Source of the DNA: CAYRWM01 sp964428055
Lineage (GTDB): Bacteria > Bacillota > Clostridia > Christensenellales > Christensenellaceae
Assembly (NCBI GenBank): GCA_964428055.1
Contig: CAYRWM010000011.1
Span: forward strand, 1 to 48,077
Direction: 5' to 3'
Length of the DNA: 48,077 nucleotides
In this document: positions 1-7,753 of the stretch, in pieces
Layout of the letters: each line of letters begins with the position of its first letter
How positions within the stretch are numbered: the stretch's first letter is position 1
Translations under genes and position numbers: made by a program
Notes under the pieces: model-generated
The model's database searches: none
Told to the model about the DNA's origin: nothing
What the model saw: only the letters and a program-made list of their open reading frames with translations

Positions 1-53
1 CATAACAAAACCCCTTTCGTTAGATTTGTGTCTAACAAAAGGGGTTCACTTCA
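1..53 (-). repeat. Dispersed hairpin repeat, copy at the left window end
   Basis: Bases 1-53 are the exact reverse complement of 48023-48075; the match continues 4 bases further inward with one mismatch, so the copies are related but not identical beyond the core. The unit contains an imperfect palindrome: a 9-bp outer stem, one C/A mismatch, a 6-bp inner stem GTTAGA/TCTAAC and a 6-base loop. Read on the minus strand it follows the lipoprotein gene and ends in a T-rich run. Its presence at both ends suggests a multi-copy element at which the assembly broke. Confidence 0.8.
9..46 (-). terminator. Terminator hairpin after the trk operon (inside the repeat)
   Basis: The stem pairs 9-17 with 38-46 and 19-24 with 31-36, loop 25-30. 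On the minus strand the stem is followed by TTTTGTT. It lies about 50 bases past the stop of the lipoprotein gene and is oriented as its terminator. Confidence 0.6.
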
Positions 54-93
54 TTGACAGGCAGTCCTCTTTATTTGTTTGTTTTGCCGGATG

Positions 94-789
94 TTATTTG
101 GCGCCGACATATTCGTTCAAGTCGAGCATGTCAACAGTTGTGATCTTTGCCTTGCCGTCCAGATCCTCGTATACTTCCATAACGTACAGGGATGTCACTG
201 GCTCCGCCGTGACTGTCGTGCCGCTGCACAGGAATCTGTAATTGGTACCGGATACGAGCTGCGTAGCCAGCAGGGCTATCGGGGTGTATCCCACACCGAC
301 GAGTCCCTCGCTTGCCTTTTCATACGCCGAAAAAGCATCTGAGGGCAGAGAGTAGATGCCGCCTTCCGTTACTTCCCATGCGCCGACCGCTTCGCCGTCG
401 GCTTCGCCGATCGAAGCATAGTTAATAACATCAAATTCAGATGTGCCTATCATCTCCGGATCGCCGTCAAGCGGCTGATAAACAGTTACAAAATACCATT
501 TGCCTCCGTCAACATTCGCTGTGCAGAGAAAAGCGTGGTTCGTGCCTGCGACTACCTGTGTGGCAACCTTTGCTATCGGTTCATACAGGACATCCGATGA
601 GGCCGTGGCCAGGACGAACAGATCTTCGTCCTCTTTGGACAGAGACGCAACGTTATTCGTGTTAATGGTCCATCCTCCCACTGATTCGCCGCCTTCGGGC
701 TCCTCCGCCTGTTCGGTGTTCCTTGCCGCACAGGCTGCAAGAGAGATTACCAGCATAGCGCATATTGCTATAAGCAGTATTCTTTTCAT
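94..789 (-). CDS. Lipoprotein with two cystatin-like repeats
   Basis: Predicted surface lipoprotein of 231 residues from the chosen start. The N-terminus has basic residues, a hydrophobic stretch and the lipobox LAAC (Cys 20). The rest contains two similar units: each starts near a Gly-Gly-Trp or Gly-Ala-Trp, runs through a helix-like stretch, and then has QVVAGTN or QLVSGTN followed by FLC, a beta strand ending VY and an acidic turn (QPLDGD, EDLDGK). The Q-x-V-x-G motif plus TN is the inhibitory-loop signature of the cystatin family. Inhibition of cysteine proteases is inference only. I chose the ATG at 787-789 because GGAGG lies 6 bases before it; the upstream ATG at 795 would abut GGAGG. 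Last gene of the trk operon, 18-24 bases after DUF805. No named family was recognised with certainty. Confidence 0.8.
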   Translation of the reverse strand: MKRILLIAICAMLVISLAACAARNTEQAEEPEGGESVGGWTINTNNVASLSKEDEDLFVLATASSDVLYEPIAKVATQVVAGTNHAFLCTANVDGGKWYFVTVYQPLDGDPEMIGTSEFDVINYASIGEADGEAVGAWEVTEGGIYSLPSDAFSAYEKASEGLVGVGYTPIALLATQLVSGTNYRFLCSGTTVTAEPVTSLYVMEVYEDLDGKAKITTVDMLDLNEYVGAK

Positions 790-813
790 ATCCATCCTCC
801 GTATATATTATTA

Positions 814-1344
814 CTATTCCGTTTTTCTGGGCCCGTAAATGTTGTCCACATCGCTCTCCTGACAGCAGAACACGATCATTATTATAAATCCGGCAACGGG
901 TATAAGGTAAAGAAGGAAGAACAGGCCGCTCTTTCCCGTGTCATGCAGACGGCGCCAATACAGGGCCAGCTGCGGTATTATCAAGGCAAACATAAGGATG
1001 TAGGACGGTATAATATACGGGAAGAGTTCCGGATAAGTCGGGTTCAGCGGAAGGTATCCCGCGATCATAGCCCCCATAATAGCAGGCATTTCGATCACTA
1101 AAAGGACGACCCCTATTATTGTAACGAACAGGAACGTCCACCAGAATTCGGCTCTGGTAGCTCTTCCCTTGAAATCAACATATCCCTTAAAGAAATTCTT
1201 TACCGATTCACCGAAAGAAAAGAACTTGACGGGTTTCGCTTCTCCCACCGGAGACTGAGGCTGTCCGCCCGGAGCGGGAGCGCCGCAGTTCACGCAGAAC
1301 CTGCCTCCTTCGGGGATCTTCGCGCCGCATCTGGTACAAAACAT
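814..1344 (-). CDS. Zinc-ribbon DUF805 membrane protein
   Basis: 176 residues. Residues 1-25 form a small zinc ribbon with two CxxC knuckles (Cys 3, 6, 17, 20). A Gly/Pro linker leads to a DUF805 domain beginning around 'FFKGYVDFKGRATRAEFWW', followed by about four membrane segments, with the conserved 'WRRLHDTGKSG' motif between the last two. DUF805 proteins are small integral membrane proteins of unknown biochemical role, and fusion to a zinc ribbon is common in Firmicutes. It starts 15 bases after trkH with GGAGG before the ATG, so it is co-transcribed with potassium uptake genes. A role in sensing or stabilising the transporter is inference. Confidence 0.88.
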   Translation of the reverse strand: MFCTRCGAKIPEGGRFCVNCGAPAPGGQPQSPVGEAKPVKFFSFGESVKNFFKGYVDFKGRATRAEFWWTFLFVTIIGVVLLVIEMPAIMGAMIAGYLPLNPTYPELFPYIIPSYILMFALIIPQLALYWRRLHDTGKSGLFFLLYLIPVAGFIIMIVFCCQESDVDNIYGPRKTE

Positions 1345-1359
1345 AACTGTTTCCTCCGT

Positions 1360-2799
1360 TTATCTTCTCCAGGTCCTCGGAGCGAGCATTATGAGGAATG
1401 GGAATATCTCCAGCCTGCCCGCTATCATGCAGACTGAGAGTACTCCCTTGCTGAAGCCCGAGAACATGGCATAGTTGCCTACGGGTCCGACCAGCGAAAG
1501 GCCGGGTCCTATATTGCTCAGAGCCGAGAGCACTGACGTGAACGATGTAGTGAAATCAAAATTGTCAAGAGAAATGAGCAGTGTGCCGAGTCCGAGCAGC
1601 GCGACATACGATACTATGAACACCTGAACGAGAGAAACGACTCTCTCGGACACCGCTGCACCGTCCATCTTGACGACTGAGACAAGATTCGGATGGAGCA
1701 TCTTCTTAAGATCGCGCTTTATCGCCTTGGCGGCGATTATCACTCTTGAGTACTTTATGCCGCCGCCGGTAGAACCGGCCATGGCACCGAAGAACATGAG
1801 TCCGACAATGATGCACTTCGACAGCATGGGCCAGGCCTCATAATCTACTATACAGAAGCCCGTCGTGGAACTTGTCGCCGCAACGGTAAACGCCGCATAT
1901 CTGAGCGACTGCCCGTAATCGTAACCGTAGAAAGAAGCTACGTTAAGCATTATGACAGTTATGCTGCCCGCGACAACAGCTATGAACACCTTGAATTCGG
2001 TGCTCTTCGCGAACGCTTTCAGGTTGCCGCGTGAAATCTGGTAATAAAGAACAAAACTGAGTCCGAACAGCAGCATGAAGACCGTAATTATAACATCGAT
2101 GGCCGCGCTGTTGTACTCGCCGACGGAGGCGTTTGTCATTGAGAAACCGCCCGTGCCGGCAGTTGAAAATGCATGCAGGAAAGAGTCGAAGACCGGCATG
2201 CCTGCAAACAGCAGGGCAACGATCTCGGAACCTGTCAGGACTGCGTATATCGTAAAGAGAGCTTTGGCAGACTGGGTAGTCGTCGGGGCGAGCTTTCCCT
2301 TGAAAGGGCCTGTGCTCTCAACCGACATCAGATGAACGGATTTGGCCGAACGTCTTGAAATAATTATCAGCATGAAAACGATGATGCCCATGCCGCCTAT
2401 CCAGTGCATTAGAGCTCTCCACATGAGCATTGCGTATGAACATACGCTCACGTCCGTCAGGACGGTCGCTCCCGTCGTAGTAAAACCTGAGGCCGCCTCA
2501 AAGAAGCAGTCCATATATGTAGGAAGGGTGCCTGTTATGAAAAGTGGCATTGCGCCGGCAAGCGACATAACGAACCAGCAGACAACTACGCTGACGAGTC
2601 CGTCCCTCGCTATAAGGTCGCGGTTGTTCTTTATTCCGACCAGTATGGATCCTGCAGCAGCGCAGACTACAGCCGTGGAAAGAAATGCCACCTCTTCGCC
2701 CGTCTTCATCACCAGAGAGATGACGATAGGCACTATCAAAAAAGCGGCAACGACCATCAGCCCTATTCCGATTGTTTTTAGCAGTAGCCGGTAATTCAT
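1360..2799 (-). CDS. trkH: Trk/Ktr potassium uptake channel subunit TrkH
   Basis: 479-residue integral membrane protein, normal length for TrkH/KtrB. It carries the four pore-loop repeats of this superfamily: the first filter 'SGFTTTGATVL' near residue 104, the second 'STAGTGGFS' near 212, the third 'TSSTTGF' near 312 and the fourth 'SNIGPGLS' near the C-terminus. Potassium moves through the pore while the cytosolic TrkA gates it. Only 5 bases separate the trkA stop from this start, so translation is probably coupled. DUF805 follows 15 bases downstream. Confidence 0.96.
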   Translation of the reverse strand: MNYRLLLKTIGIGLMVVAAFLIVPIVISLVMKTGEEVAFLSTAVVCAAAGSILVGIKNNRDLIARDGLVSVVVCWFVMSLAGAMPLFITGTLPTYMDCFFEAASGFTTTGATVLTDVSVCSYAMLMWRALMHWIGGMGIIVFMLIIISRRSAKSVHLMSVESTGPFKGKLAPTTTQSAKALFTIYAVLTGSEIVALLFAGMPVFDSFLHAFSTAGTGGFSMTNASVGEYNSAAIDVIITVFMLLFGLSFVLYYQISRGNLKAFAKSTEFKVFIAVVAGSITVIMLNVASFYGYDYGQSLRYAAFTVAATSSTTGFCIVDYEAWPMLSKCIIVGLMFFGAMAGSTGGGIKYSRVIIAAKAIKRDLKKMLHPNLVSVVKMDGAAVSERVVSLVQVFIVSYVALLGLGTLLISLDNFDFTTSFTSVLSALSNIGPGLSLVGPVGNYAMFSGFSKGVLSVCMIAGRLEIFPFLIMLAPRTWRR

Positions 2800-2804
2800 A
2801 CTTC

Positions 2805-4160
2805 TTACTCCAGGATATCGTTAATGTCGTTGATCACCTGGTGCTTGGCGATGATGATGAGCTGGTCGCCTACAACGATCTCATCACTGCCGCCCGGGAC
2901 CAGAAGTTCGCCCTTTCTCACTATGGCGCATATAAGGAGGTTGTCCTTTATATTAAGATCCTTAAGCGGCTGGCCGAGGAATTTGGTCTTGCTGCCGACC
3001 CTGAACTCCATGGCTTCCGCCTGACCGTCTATTATCTTGTACAGCGTCAGTATCTCGCTGCCTTCCGAATTGGCGAGGCCTCTTACGTATCTGAGTATAT
3101 ATGAAGCTATGACCTCTTTGGGAGATACGGAGGTCGTTATGCCCATTGTGCGGAGCATTTCCTTGCATTCGTCCTTGTTTATCTTGACTATCGCCGACTT
3201 GGCGCCGCACTTTTTCGCGGTGAACGCAGCAAATATGTTTTCCTCGTCCCTGTCCGTTGCCGAGATGAAATAATCCATTCCGCCGACGTTCTCGGATATG
3301 AGGGTCTCCTGATCGGTCGCGTCGCCGCATACTATCGTGGTATGGGGAAGCTGCGCGGACAGTTTTTTGCATTTCTGCTCGTTCTTCTCTATGAGTATCT
3401 GTCTTATGCCGACCTCGTTGAGCCTTTTCGCAAGGTAAACAGCCATTTTTCCGCCGCCGGCGATCATGACGTCCTTGGTGCGCATCTGCTTTCTGCCGAT
3501 GGATTTGAAGAATTTCGCCGAATCGGTATGAGTTGCCATAAGGTATGCGATATCACCGACTTCGAGCATATCGCTGCCGTGGGGGATTATGACCTCTCCG
3601 CCTCTGTCTATAGCACAGAACAGAGCGTTCTTCGGCATCTTTGACGAAAGAGAGGAGATCGGCACGCCGTCGATACCGTCTTCCGGTTCGACTCTGAATC
3701 CGATCATGTCTGCCTTGCCGTTGGCAAACGCGTCAACGTGAACTGCGTCGGGGAAACGGACCAGCCTCGATACTTCGCGTGCTGCTACGAGCTCCGGATT
3801 GATTATCCTGCCGATACCGGTCTGCTCCTGCAGGAGCTGCGCCTCGGCCGAGTACTCGGGGTTCCTTATCCTGGCGATAGTGTATTTGACGCCGAAACTT
3901 TTGGCTAGCAGACAGCAGACGATGTTCATCTCGTCCTCGCCCGTGACCGATATGAGCATGCCGGCGCCTTTTATGCCGGCATTCATAAGCGTCTCTATAC
4001 TGGCGCCGTTGCCGTACACGAAAAGAACGTTAAGCGTCTCCTCGATCCTCTTCATAACGGATTCCTTGTTGTCTATGACCGTTACGTGATGATCCTCATC
4101 CGAAAGCTGTTTTGCAATTGAATAGCCGACTTTTCCGCCGCCTACAACGATTATCCTCAT
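2805..4160 (-). CDS. trkA: Trk potassium uptake regulatory subunit TrkA
   Basis: 451-residue peripheral protein with two tandem RCK units: a Rossmann fold starting 'IIVVGGGKVG', a TrkA-C domain, a second Rossmann unit starting 'VMIAGGGKMA' near residue 230, and a second TrkA-C domain. It binds NAD(H) or adenine nucleotides and gates TrkH. The chosen ATG at 4158-4160 has GAGGGG about 10 bases upstream; a TTG three codons earlier is the alternative and places the site too close. First gene of the trkA-trkH-DUF805-lipoprotein operon, with its own promoter at 4206-4235. Confidence 0.96.
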   Translation of the reverse strand: MRIIVVGGGKVGYSIAKQLSDEDHHVTVIDNKESVMKRIEETLNVLFVYGNGASIETLMNAGIKGAGMLISVTGEDEMNIVCCLLAKSFGVKYTIARIRNPEYSAEAQLLQEQTGIGRIINPELVAAREVSRLVRFPDAVHVDAFANGKADMIGFRVEPEDGIDGVPISSLSSKMPKNALFCAIDRGGEVIIPHGSDMLEVGDIAYLMATHTDSAKFFKSIGRKQMRTKDVMIAGGGKMAVYLAKRLNEVGIRQILIEKNEQKCKKLSAQLPHTTIVCGDATDQETLISENVGGMDYFISATDRDEENIFAAFTAKKCGAKSAIVKINKDECKEMLRTMGITTSVSPKEVIASYILRYVRGLANSEGSEILTLYKIIDGQAEAMEFRVGSKTKFLGQPLKDLNIKDNLLICAIVRKGELLVPGGSDEIVVGDQLIIIAKHQVINDINDILE

Positions 4161-4205
4161 TTGCAGCAAGCCCCTCTTTTACAGTTTGAATTGTTTACTG
4201 CGTGT

Positions 4206-4235
4206 ATTATACAACTTAATATTCGGCATAGTCAA
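4206..4235 (-). promoter_or_regulatory. Sigma-A-type promoter for trkA operon
   Basis: On the minus strand TTGACT (4230-4235) is followed after 18 bases by TATAAT (4206-4211), about 45 bases before the trkA start. Confidence 0.75.
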
Positions 4236-4275
4236 TCGGACGGGGATGCCCGCGAACCGCACGCTAAAAGTATTC

Positions 4276-4305
4276 TTGAACACTTTTCTTATGATAGAGT
4301 ATAAT
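4276..4305 (+). promoter_or_regulatory. Sigma-A-type promoter for the DUF853 gene
   Basis: TTGAAC (4276-4281), an 18-base spacer and TATAAT (4300-4305), 43 bases before the ATG. It is back to back with the trk promoter. Confidence 0.7.
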
Positions 4306-4348
4306 TAAGTAAATATATCAATTAAATAAGCATAACCGGAGGTCTTTT

Positions 4349-5860
4349 ATGTATACACCTGATGGTCTTTATATGGGTCTGTCCGAAGAGGGACAGCGCG
4401 TTTATATGAAACTCAACATGTGCAACAGGCACGGTATCATAACCGGCGCCAGCGGCACGGGCAAGACTATAACAATGAAAGTCATGGCTGAATCCTTTGC
4501 GGATGCGGGCGTACCCGTATTCCTCTGTGATATAAAGGGTGATGTCTCGGGTCTGTGCATGCCGGGGACCCAAAATGAGGGCATGGAAAAGCGTATCGAC
4601 AAATTCGGGATACGTGACATATTCAAGTACACCTCATACCAGGTAACGCACTGGGATATCTACGGCGAAAAGGGCCATCCAATAAGAGCCACGCTCTCGG
4701 ATATGGGCCCCGATCTTCTGGCGAGGATACTTCAGCTCTCACAGGCGCAGGAAGGCGTTCTGCAGATACTGTTCAAATATGCAGATGACAAGGGACTCGA
4801 ACTCTACGACCTTAAGGATCTGACGGCACTTATAGAATACGTGTCAGATCACCGCGAAGAGCTGAGCGGACCTTACGGAAACATAGCCGCCGCGTCTCTT
4901 GGCACCATTCAGAGAGCGCTCATACCTCTCGCGAATCAGGGCGGAGACGTATTTTTCGGCGAACCCATGATGGATATATACGACTTCATGAGAACAACTC
5001 AGGACGGCAAGGGTATGATCAACCTCCTGAACTGCGTGAAACTGGTGAACAACCCCACGCTCTATGCAACATTCCTGCTCTGGCTGATGGCAGAACTCTT
5101 TGAGAGGCTGCCCGAGGCCGGCGATCTCGATAAGCCCAAACTGGTGTTCTTCTTTGATGAAGCGCACATGCTCTTCACGGATGCACCCAAGATACTGGTG
5201 CAGAAGGTGGAGCAGCTGGTAAAGCTCATAAGATCAAAGGCTGTCGGCATATACTTCGTGACGCAGAGCCCGAGCGACATTCCGGATCCCGTTCTCGCTC
5301 AGCTGAGCAACAGGGTCCAGCATGCACTGAGAGCTTATACCCCGGCAGAGCAGAAAAACATAAGGGCTGCGGCTCAGTCCTTAAGAGCAAATCCGGCTTT
5401 TGATACGGCCGAAGTCATAACACAGCTGGGCGTCGGACATGCCCTCCTGTCCTTCCTTGATGAGGAAGGCGTGCCCGGAGTCACACAGAACTGCTCGGTC
5501 CTGTGCCCGCAGAGTCTCATGGCGCAGGCCGATCAGTCCGTTATAGACGCCGCCATAGCCGCCGATGGAATGCATAAATACGACCAGGCGATAGACCGCG
5601 ACTCCGCCTATGAAAAGATAGAAAGAGAAAGAGCGGCAGCGCCGCAGGAAGAAACGCAGTCTCCTCAGGAATCAAAGGAAGAAGAAAGAAAACGCAAAGA
5701 GGAAGAAAAAAGAGCTGCCAAGGAAGAAAGAGAAAGAGAGAAGAGAGAAGCTAAAGAGGAAAGAGCCAGGCAGCGCCGCAGAGACAGGATAGAGCGCCAG
5801 CTGCTGAGCACCGGCGCACAGATACTTAAGCGCGGCCTGTTCAACACGCTTCTGAAGTAA
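4349..5860 (+). CDS. DUF853 (HerA-like) P-loop ATPase
   Basis: 503 residues. The Walker A motif GASGTGKT is at residues 33-40 and the Walker B/DEAH element 'FFDEAHML' at about 268-275, followed by 'VTQSPSDIPDPVLAQL' and an arginine-containing NRVQHALRAYTP segment, all typical of the DUF853/YjgR branch of the HerA-FtsK superfamily. Residues about 435-485 are very charged (repeated KEEE/REKR) and probably form a coiled coil. HerA-type proteins are hexameric DNA translocases; the role of this branch is not established, and no nuclease partner lies beside it. Monocistronic, with GGAGG 7 bases before the ATG. Confidence 0.93.
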   Translation: MYTPDGLYMGLSEEGQRVYMKLNMCNRHGIITGASGTGKTITMKVMAESFADAGVPVFLCDIKGDVSGLCMPGTQNEGMEKRIDKFGIRDIFKYTSYQVTHWDIYGEKGHPIRATLSDMGPDLLARILQLSQAQEGVLQILFKYADDKGLELYDLKDLTALIEYVSDHREELSGPYGNIAAASLGTIQRALIPLANQGGDVFFGEPMMDIYDFMRTTQDGKGMINLLNCVKLVNNPTLYATFLLWLMAELFERLPEAGDLDKPKLVFFFDEAHMLFTDAPKILVQKVEQLVKLIRSKAVGIYFVTQSPSDIPDPVLAQLSNRVQHALRAYTPAEQKNIRAAAQSLRANPAFDTAEVITQLGVGHALLSFLDEEGVPGVTQNCSVLCPQSLMAQADQSVIDAAIAADGMHKYDQAIDRDSAYEKIERERAAAPQEETQSPQESKEEERKRKEEEKRAAKEEREREKREAKEERARQRRRDRIERQLLSTGAQILKRGLFNTLLK

Positions 5861-5871
5861 TAAATATAATC

Positions 5872-5908
5872 ATGGCGGCATGTGAGGATTCATTTCCCGT
5901 GTCGCCAT
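5872..5908 (+). terminator. Candidate terminator after the DUF853 gene
   Basis: A 9-bp stem with one G-T pair (5872-5880 with 5900-5908) and a long loop, followed by a loose T-rich stretch (TTGTTGCTTTG). Weak. Confidence 0.4.
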
Positions 5909-5944
5909 TTGTTGCTTTGTCGGTTTTCAAAGCCGCAGACCGCA

Positions 5945-6075
5945 TTGACACTCCCCATGTCTAAAGTCAGGGGATTCTTGCTACCTGCTGATATCTCATC
6001 AGCTGGCCAGTTCATTTCTGATAGGCCGCAGTGCAAGGTTCGGGTATGCCATTACCCGTCATAGGGCAGAACATA
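5945..6075 (-). ncRNA. Putative omega RNA (reRNA) of TnpB, right element end
   Basis: In IS605-type elements the guide RNA scaffold spans the 3' end of tnpB and the right end, and its guide is copied from DNA just outside the element. Here the minus strand after the tnpB stop runs through GGTAGCAAGAATCCCC, the right-end hairpin and GTGTCAA. The adjacent flank, which would be the guide, begins TGCGGTCTGCGGCTTTGA. The 5' limit cannot be set from sequence alone, and presence is inferred from the element family. Confidence 0.4.
5953..5973 (-). other. IS right-end hairpin
   Basis: Four C-G pairs (5953-5956 with 5970-5973), one bulged A at 5957, then 5958-5962 paired with 5965-5969 with a T/T mismatch at the third pair and a 2-base loop. 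It matches the left-end hairpin in architecture. Confidence 0.7.
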
Positions 6076-7218
6076 TAGTTCCCTATGCAGTATGTCTGTA
6101 TCTCTATCGCCAACATACTCAGTTGAATCGCAGATGTTGATCGCGCCCAGAATATCCCTGTGAATATGATATCCGCATTCGCATACATATTCTCTGTCCT
6201 TTGCGTGGTTGATCTTGCCGCAGACCGGACATGTCTGGCTGGTATACTTTGGGTCAACATATTCAACTGTTATTCCTGCAAGTCCGGCCTTATATTCTAT
6301 AAACTGTGCAAGTCTGTAGAATGACCAGCTGTGCAGGCTATGGTTGTTTTTACGACTTGTTCTTGTCGCGGAGCGTATGTTTGCGAGCCGCTCCATCTTT
6401 ATCACTTTAACATCATGAGCCCGGGCAGTCTCAATGATGTCCCGGCTGATCTTATGATCTATGTCCTTCATTATGCGCTGCTCTTTATCCCTGATACGTT
6501 TAACGGCATCAATATGCTTTTCTTTTTGAAGCCTTTTGCGCATGCTGGCGTAGTGTCTTCGCATATACCTGTTCTTTCGCCCGTTGCCGTGAAACCTGAC
6601 ACTCCCGTCAGATGTATATGAGACAGCCGGGCATTTGATGCCGAGATCTATACCCATAGTGTTCCCGTCGGTCTTTGTTTCGGCTTCGGTTTTTTCATAT
6701 ACTATCTGAGCGATGATCTTACCGTTCTTGACAACGATGCGCATCGTTCCGAACTTCGCACTGTCAAATATATCCTTCTGACGCTCTGTCAATTCGGTAC
6801 GCACGGACAGTCTGCTCGATCTTCCTTTTACGATAACGGGGAACTGCAGTTTCCCGTCTTTTATCCTGTAGTTCTGATTGTTTATATAGCAGCAGAGTTT
6901 TTTGAGAACAGGGACTTTACGTTCCTTTATCCTTTCAGTCGATCCCTGTTTCTCAAGCATTTCGTTTTTCGCTGATACCCTTTTCGATTCCCTTTTGTGT
7001 TTCCTCAGTATAGACCTCGCGTCTCTTATGCACTGATTCTTAAGAGCAGAAGGCAGCGCTGCGCTCACATCTTTTGATGTCATGCCGGTCATATCATTTC
7101 CCGAAACAGCGAACGAAACAAGACCGTTGACAGTCATTATGTATTCTTTCATTGTGTTGTATACGAGGGCCCGCTGTTCTTTATCCAGATACAACTTTAC
7201 CGTTTCAGACAGCTGCAT
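6052..7218 (-). CDS. tnpB: TnpB RNA-guided nuclease of an IS605-type element
   Basis: 388 residues, full length. The RuvC-like catalytic triad is visible: Asp 191 in 'MGIDLGIK', Glu 276 in 'KMERLAN' and Asp 355 in 'HRDILGAIN'. A zinc ribbon (Cys 330, 333, 346, 348; CPVC...CEC) lies between the second and third. The N-terminal basic half would bind the guide RNA. TnpB proteins are RNA-guided DNA nucleases that help retain the element at its donor site. The ribosome site GGAGAT lies inside the last codons of tnpA, 5 bases before the ATG, so expression is coupled to the transposase message. All key residues are present, so the nuclease may be active although its tnpA partner is dead. Confidence 0.95.
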   Translation of the reverse strand: MQLSETVKLYLDKEQRALVYNTMKEYIMTVNGLVSFAVSGNDMTGMTSKDVSAALPSALKNQCIRDARSILRKHKRESKRVSAKNEMLEKQGSTERIKERKVPVLKKLCCYINNQNYRIKDGKLQFPVIVKGRSSRLSVRTELTERQKDIFDSAKFGTMRIVVKNGKIIAQIVYEKTEAETKTDGNTMGIDLGIKCPAVSYTSDGSVRFHGNGRKNRYMRRHYASMRKRLQKEKHIDAVKRIRDKEQRIMKDIDHKISRDIIETARAHDVKVIKMERLANIRSATRTSRKNNHSLHSWSFYRLAQFIEYKAGLAGITVEYVDPKYTSQTCPVCGKINHAKDREYVCECGYHIHRDILGAINICDSTEYVGDRDTDILHRELYVLPYDG

Positions 7219-7221
7219 ATA

Positions 7222-7617
7222 TTATCTCCTGTATTTCTGACTTTCGATATATTGCTTTACTATACTGAGCGGGGCTCCGCCCACTGTCGATACAAAATAA
7301 CTGTTTGACCACAGAGTAGGGAGTCTTGAGTTCAGCCATTTGAATTCTGCCCGCAGTATCCTTGATGTGCTCCCTTTTATCTGTTTGACTGCCTTATGCA
7401 CCCCGTACTGTGGATCCACTTCTATCAGGAGGTGAACGTGGTCAGGCATGATCTCCATCTCCATGATATATATATTCAGGCTTTCACACTTCTCTTCGAT
7501 CAGTTCCTTTAGCCGGGTATCGACTCCATCTGTCAGGACCGGCCGTCAGTATTTAGGACACCATACAACATGATATTTGCACGAATATACTATATTATTA
7601 TTTGACTTGTACTCCAT
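7222..7617 (-). pseudogene. tnpA: Y1 (HUH) transposase tnpA, interrupted by a nonsense codon
   Basis: Reading from the ATG at 7615-7617, the frame gives a normal TnpA N-terminus (MEYKSNN...YSCKYHVVWCPKY). It meets TGA at codon 24 (7546-7548), where the family usually has a basic residue after CPKY, then continues in the same frame with RPVLTDGVDTRLKELIEEKC to the normal end. The HUH motif 'PDHVHLL' and the catalytic tyrosine in 'IVKQYIE' are intact downstream. An 80-residue ORF restarting at 7464 keeps both but lacks the N-terminal strand and helix. A single CGA-to-TGA transition explains the lesion. TGA ends other genes here (mnmG, pepF), so recoding is unlikely. Confidence 0.88.
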
Positions 7618-7624
7618 TGATCGT

Positions 7625-7653
7625 ATTATATGCGCAATGTTGGTATAATGCAA
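7625..7653 (-). promoter_or_regulatory. Promoter of tnpA inside the IS left end
   Basis: On the minus strand TTGCAT (7648-7653), a 17-base spacer and TATAAT (7625-7630). The -10 ends only 7 bases before the tnpA ATG and no ribosome site is visible, so the message would be nearly leaderless. Confidence 0.55.
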
Positions 7654-7679
7654 TTATATTGGTTATTTGCGCCTTATAT

Positions 7680-7700
7680 CCCCATGGCTGAAGCGAGGGG
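7680..7700 (-). other. IS left-end hairpin
   Basis: Four C-G pairs (7680-7683 with 7697-7700), a bulged A at 7684 and a 5-pair helix (7685-7689 with 7692-7696) with a G/G mismatch at the second pair. It has the same fold as the right-end hairpin with different helix bases, as expected for IS605-type recognition hairpins. Confidence 0.65.
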
Positions 7701-7753
7701 CTTTACGGCGTTTTATGGTAACCGTCATAAAGTGCTGCAGCCGTGCGTCATCG

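Larger units (their letters stand above)
5945..7706 (-). mobile_element. IS200/IS605-family insertion sequence (tnpA pseudogene + tnpB)
   Basis: About 1.76 kb. It has the two-gene layout of the family: Y1 transposase gene, then tnpB on the same strand. Instead of inverted repeats, each end has a subterminal hairpin of the same design (four C/G pairs, one bulged base, five pairs with one mismatch, 2-base loop) at 7680-7700 (left) and 5953-5973 (right). The right boundary is taken at the conserved TTGACAC (5945); the left boundary is approximate. It sits between two converging genes and disrupts neither. With tnpA broken it probably cannot move without a transposase supplied in trans. Confidence 0.85.

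Noticed and set aside
3342..3644. Plus-strand open frames within trkA and other strong minus-strand genes
   Set aside because: They lack ribosome sites and domains and lie wholly inside well-supported genes on the other strand.
7546..7548. TGA in tnpA as a recoded sense codon
   Set aside because: TGA ends well-supported genes here (mnmG, pepF), so the standard code applies and the codon is a nonsense mutation.
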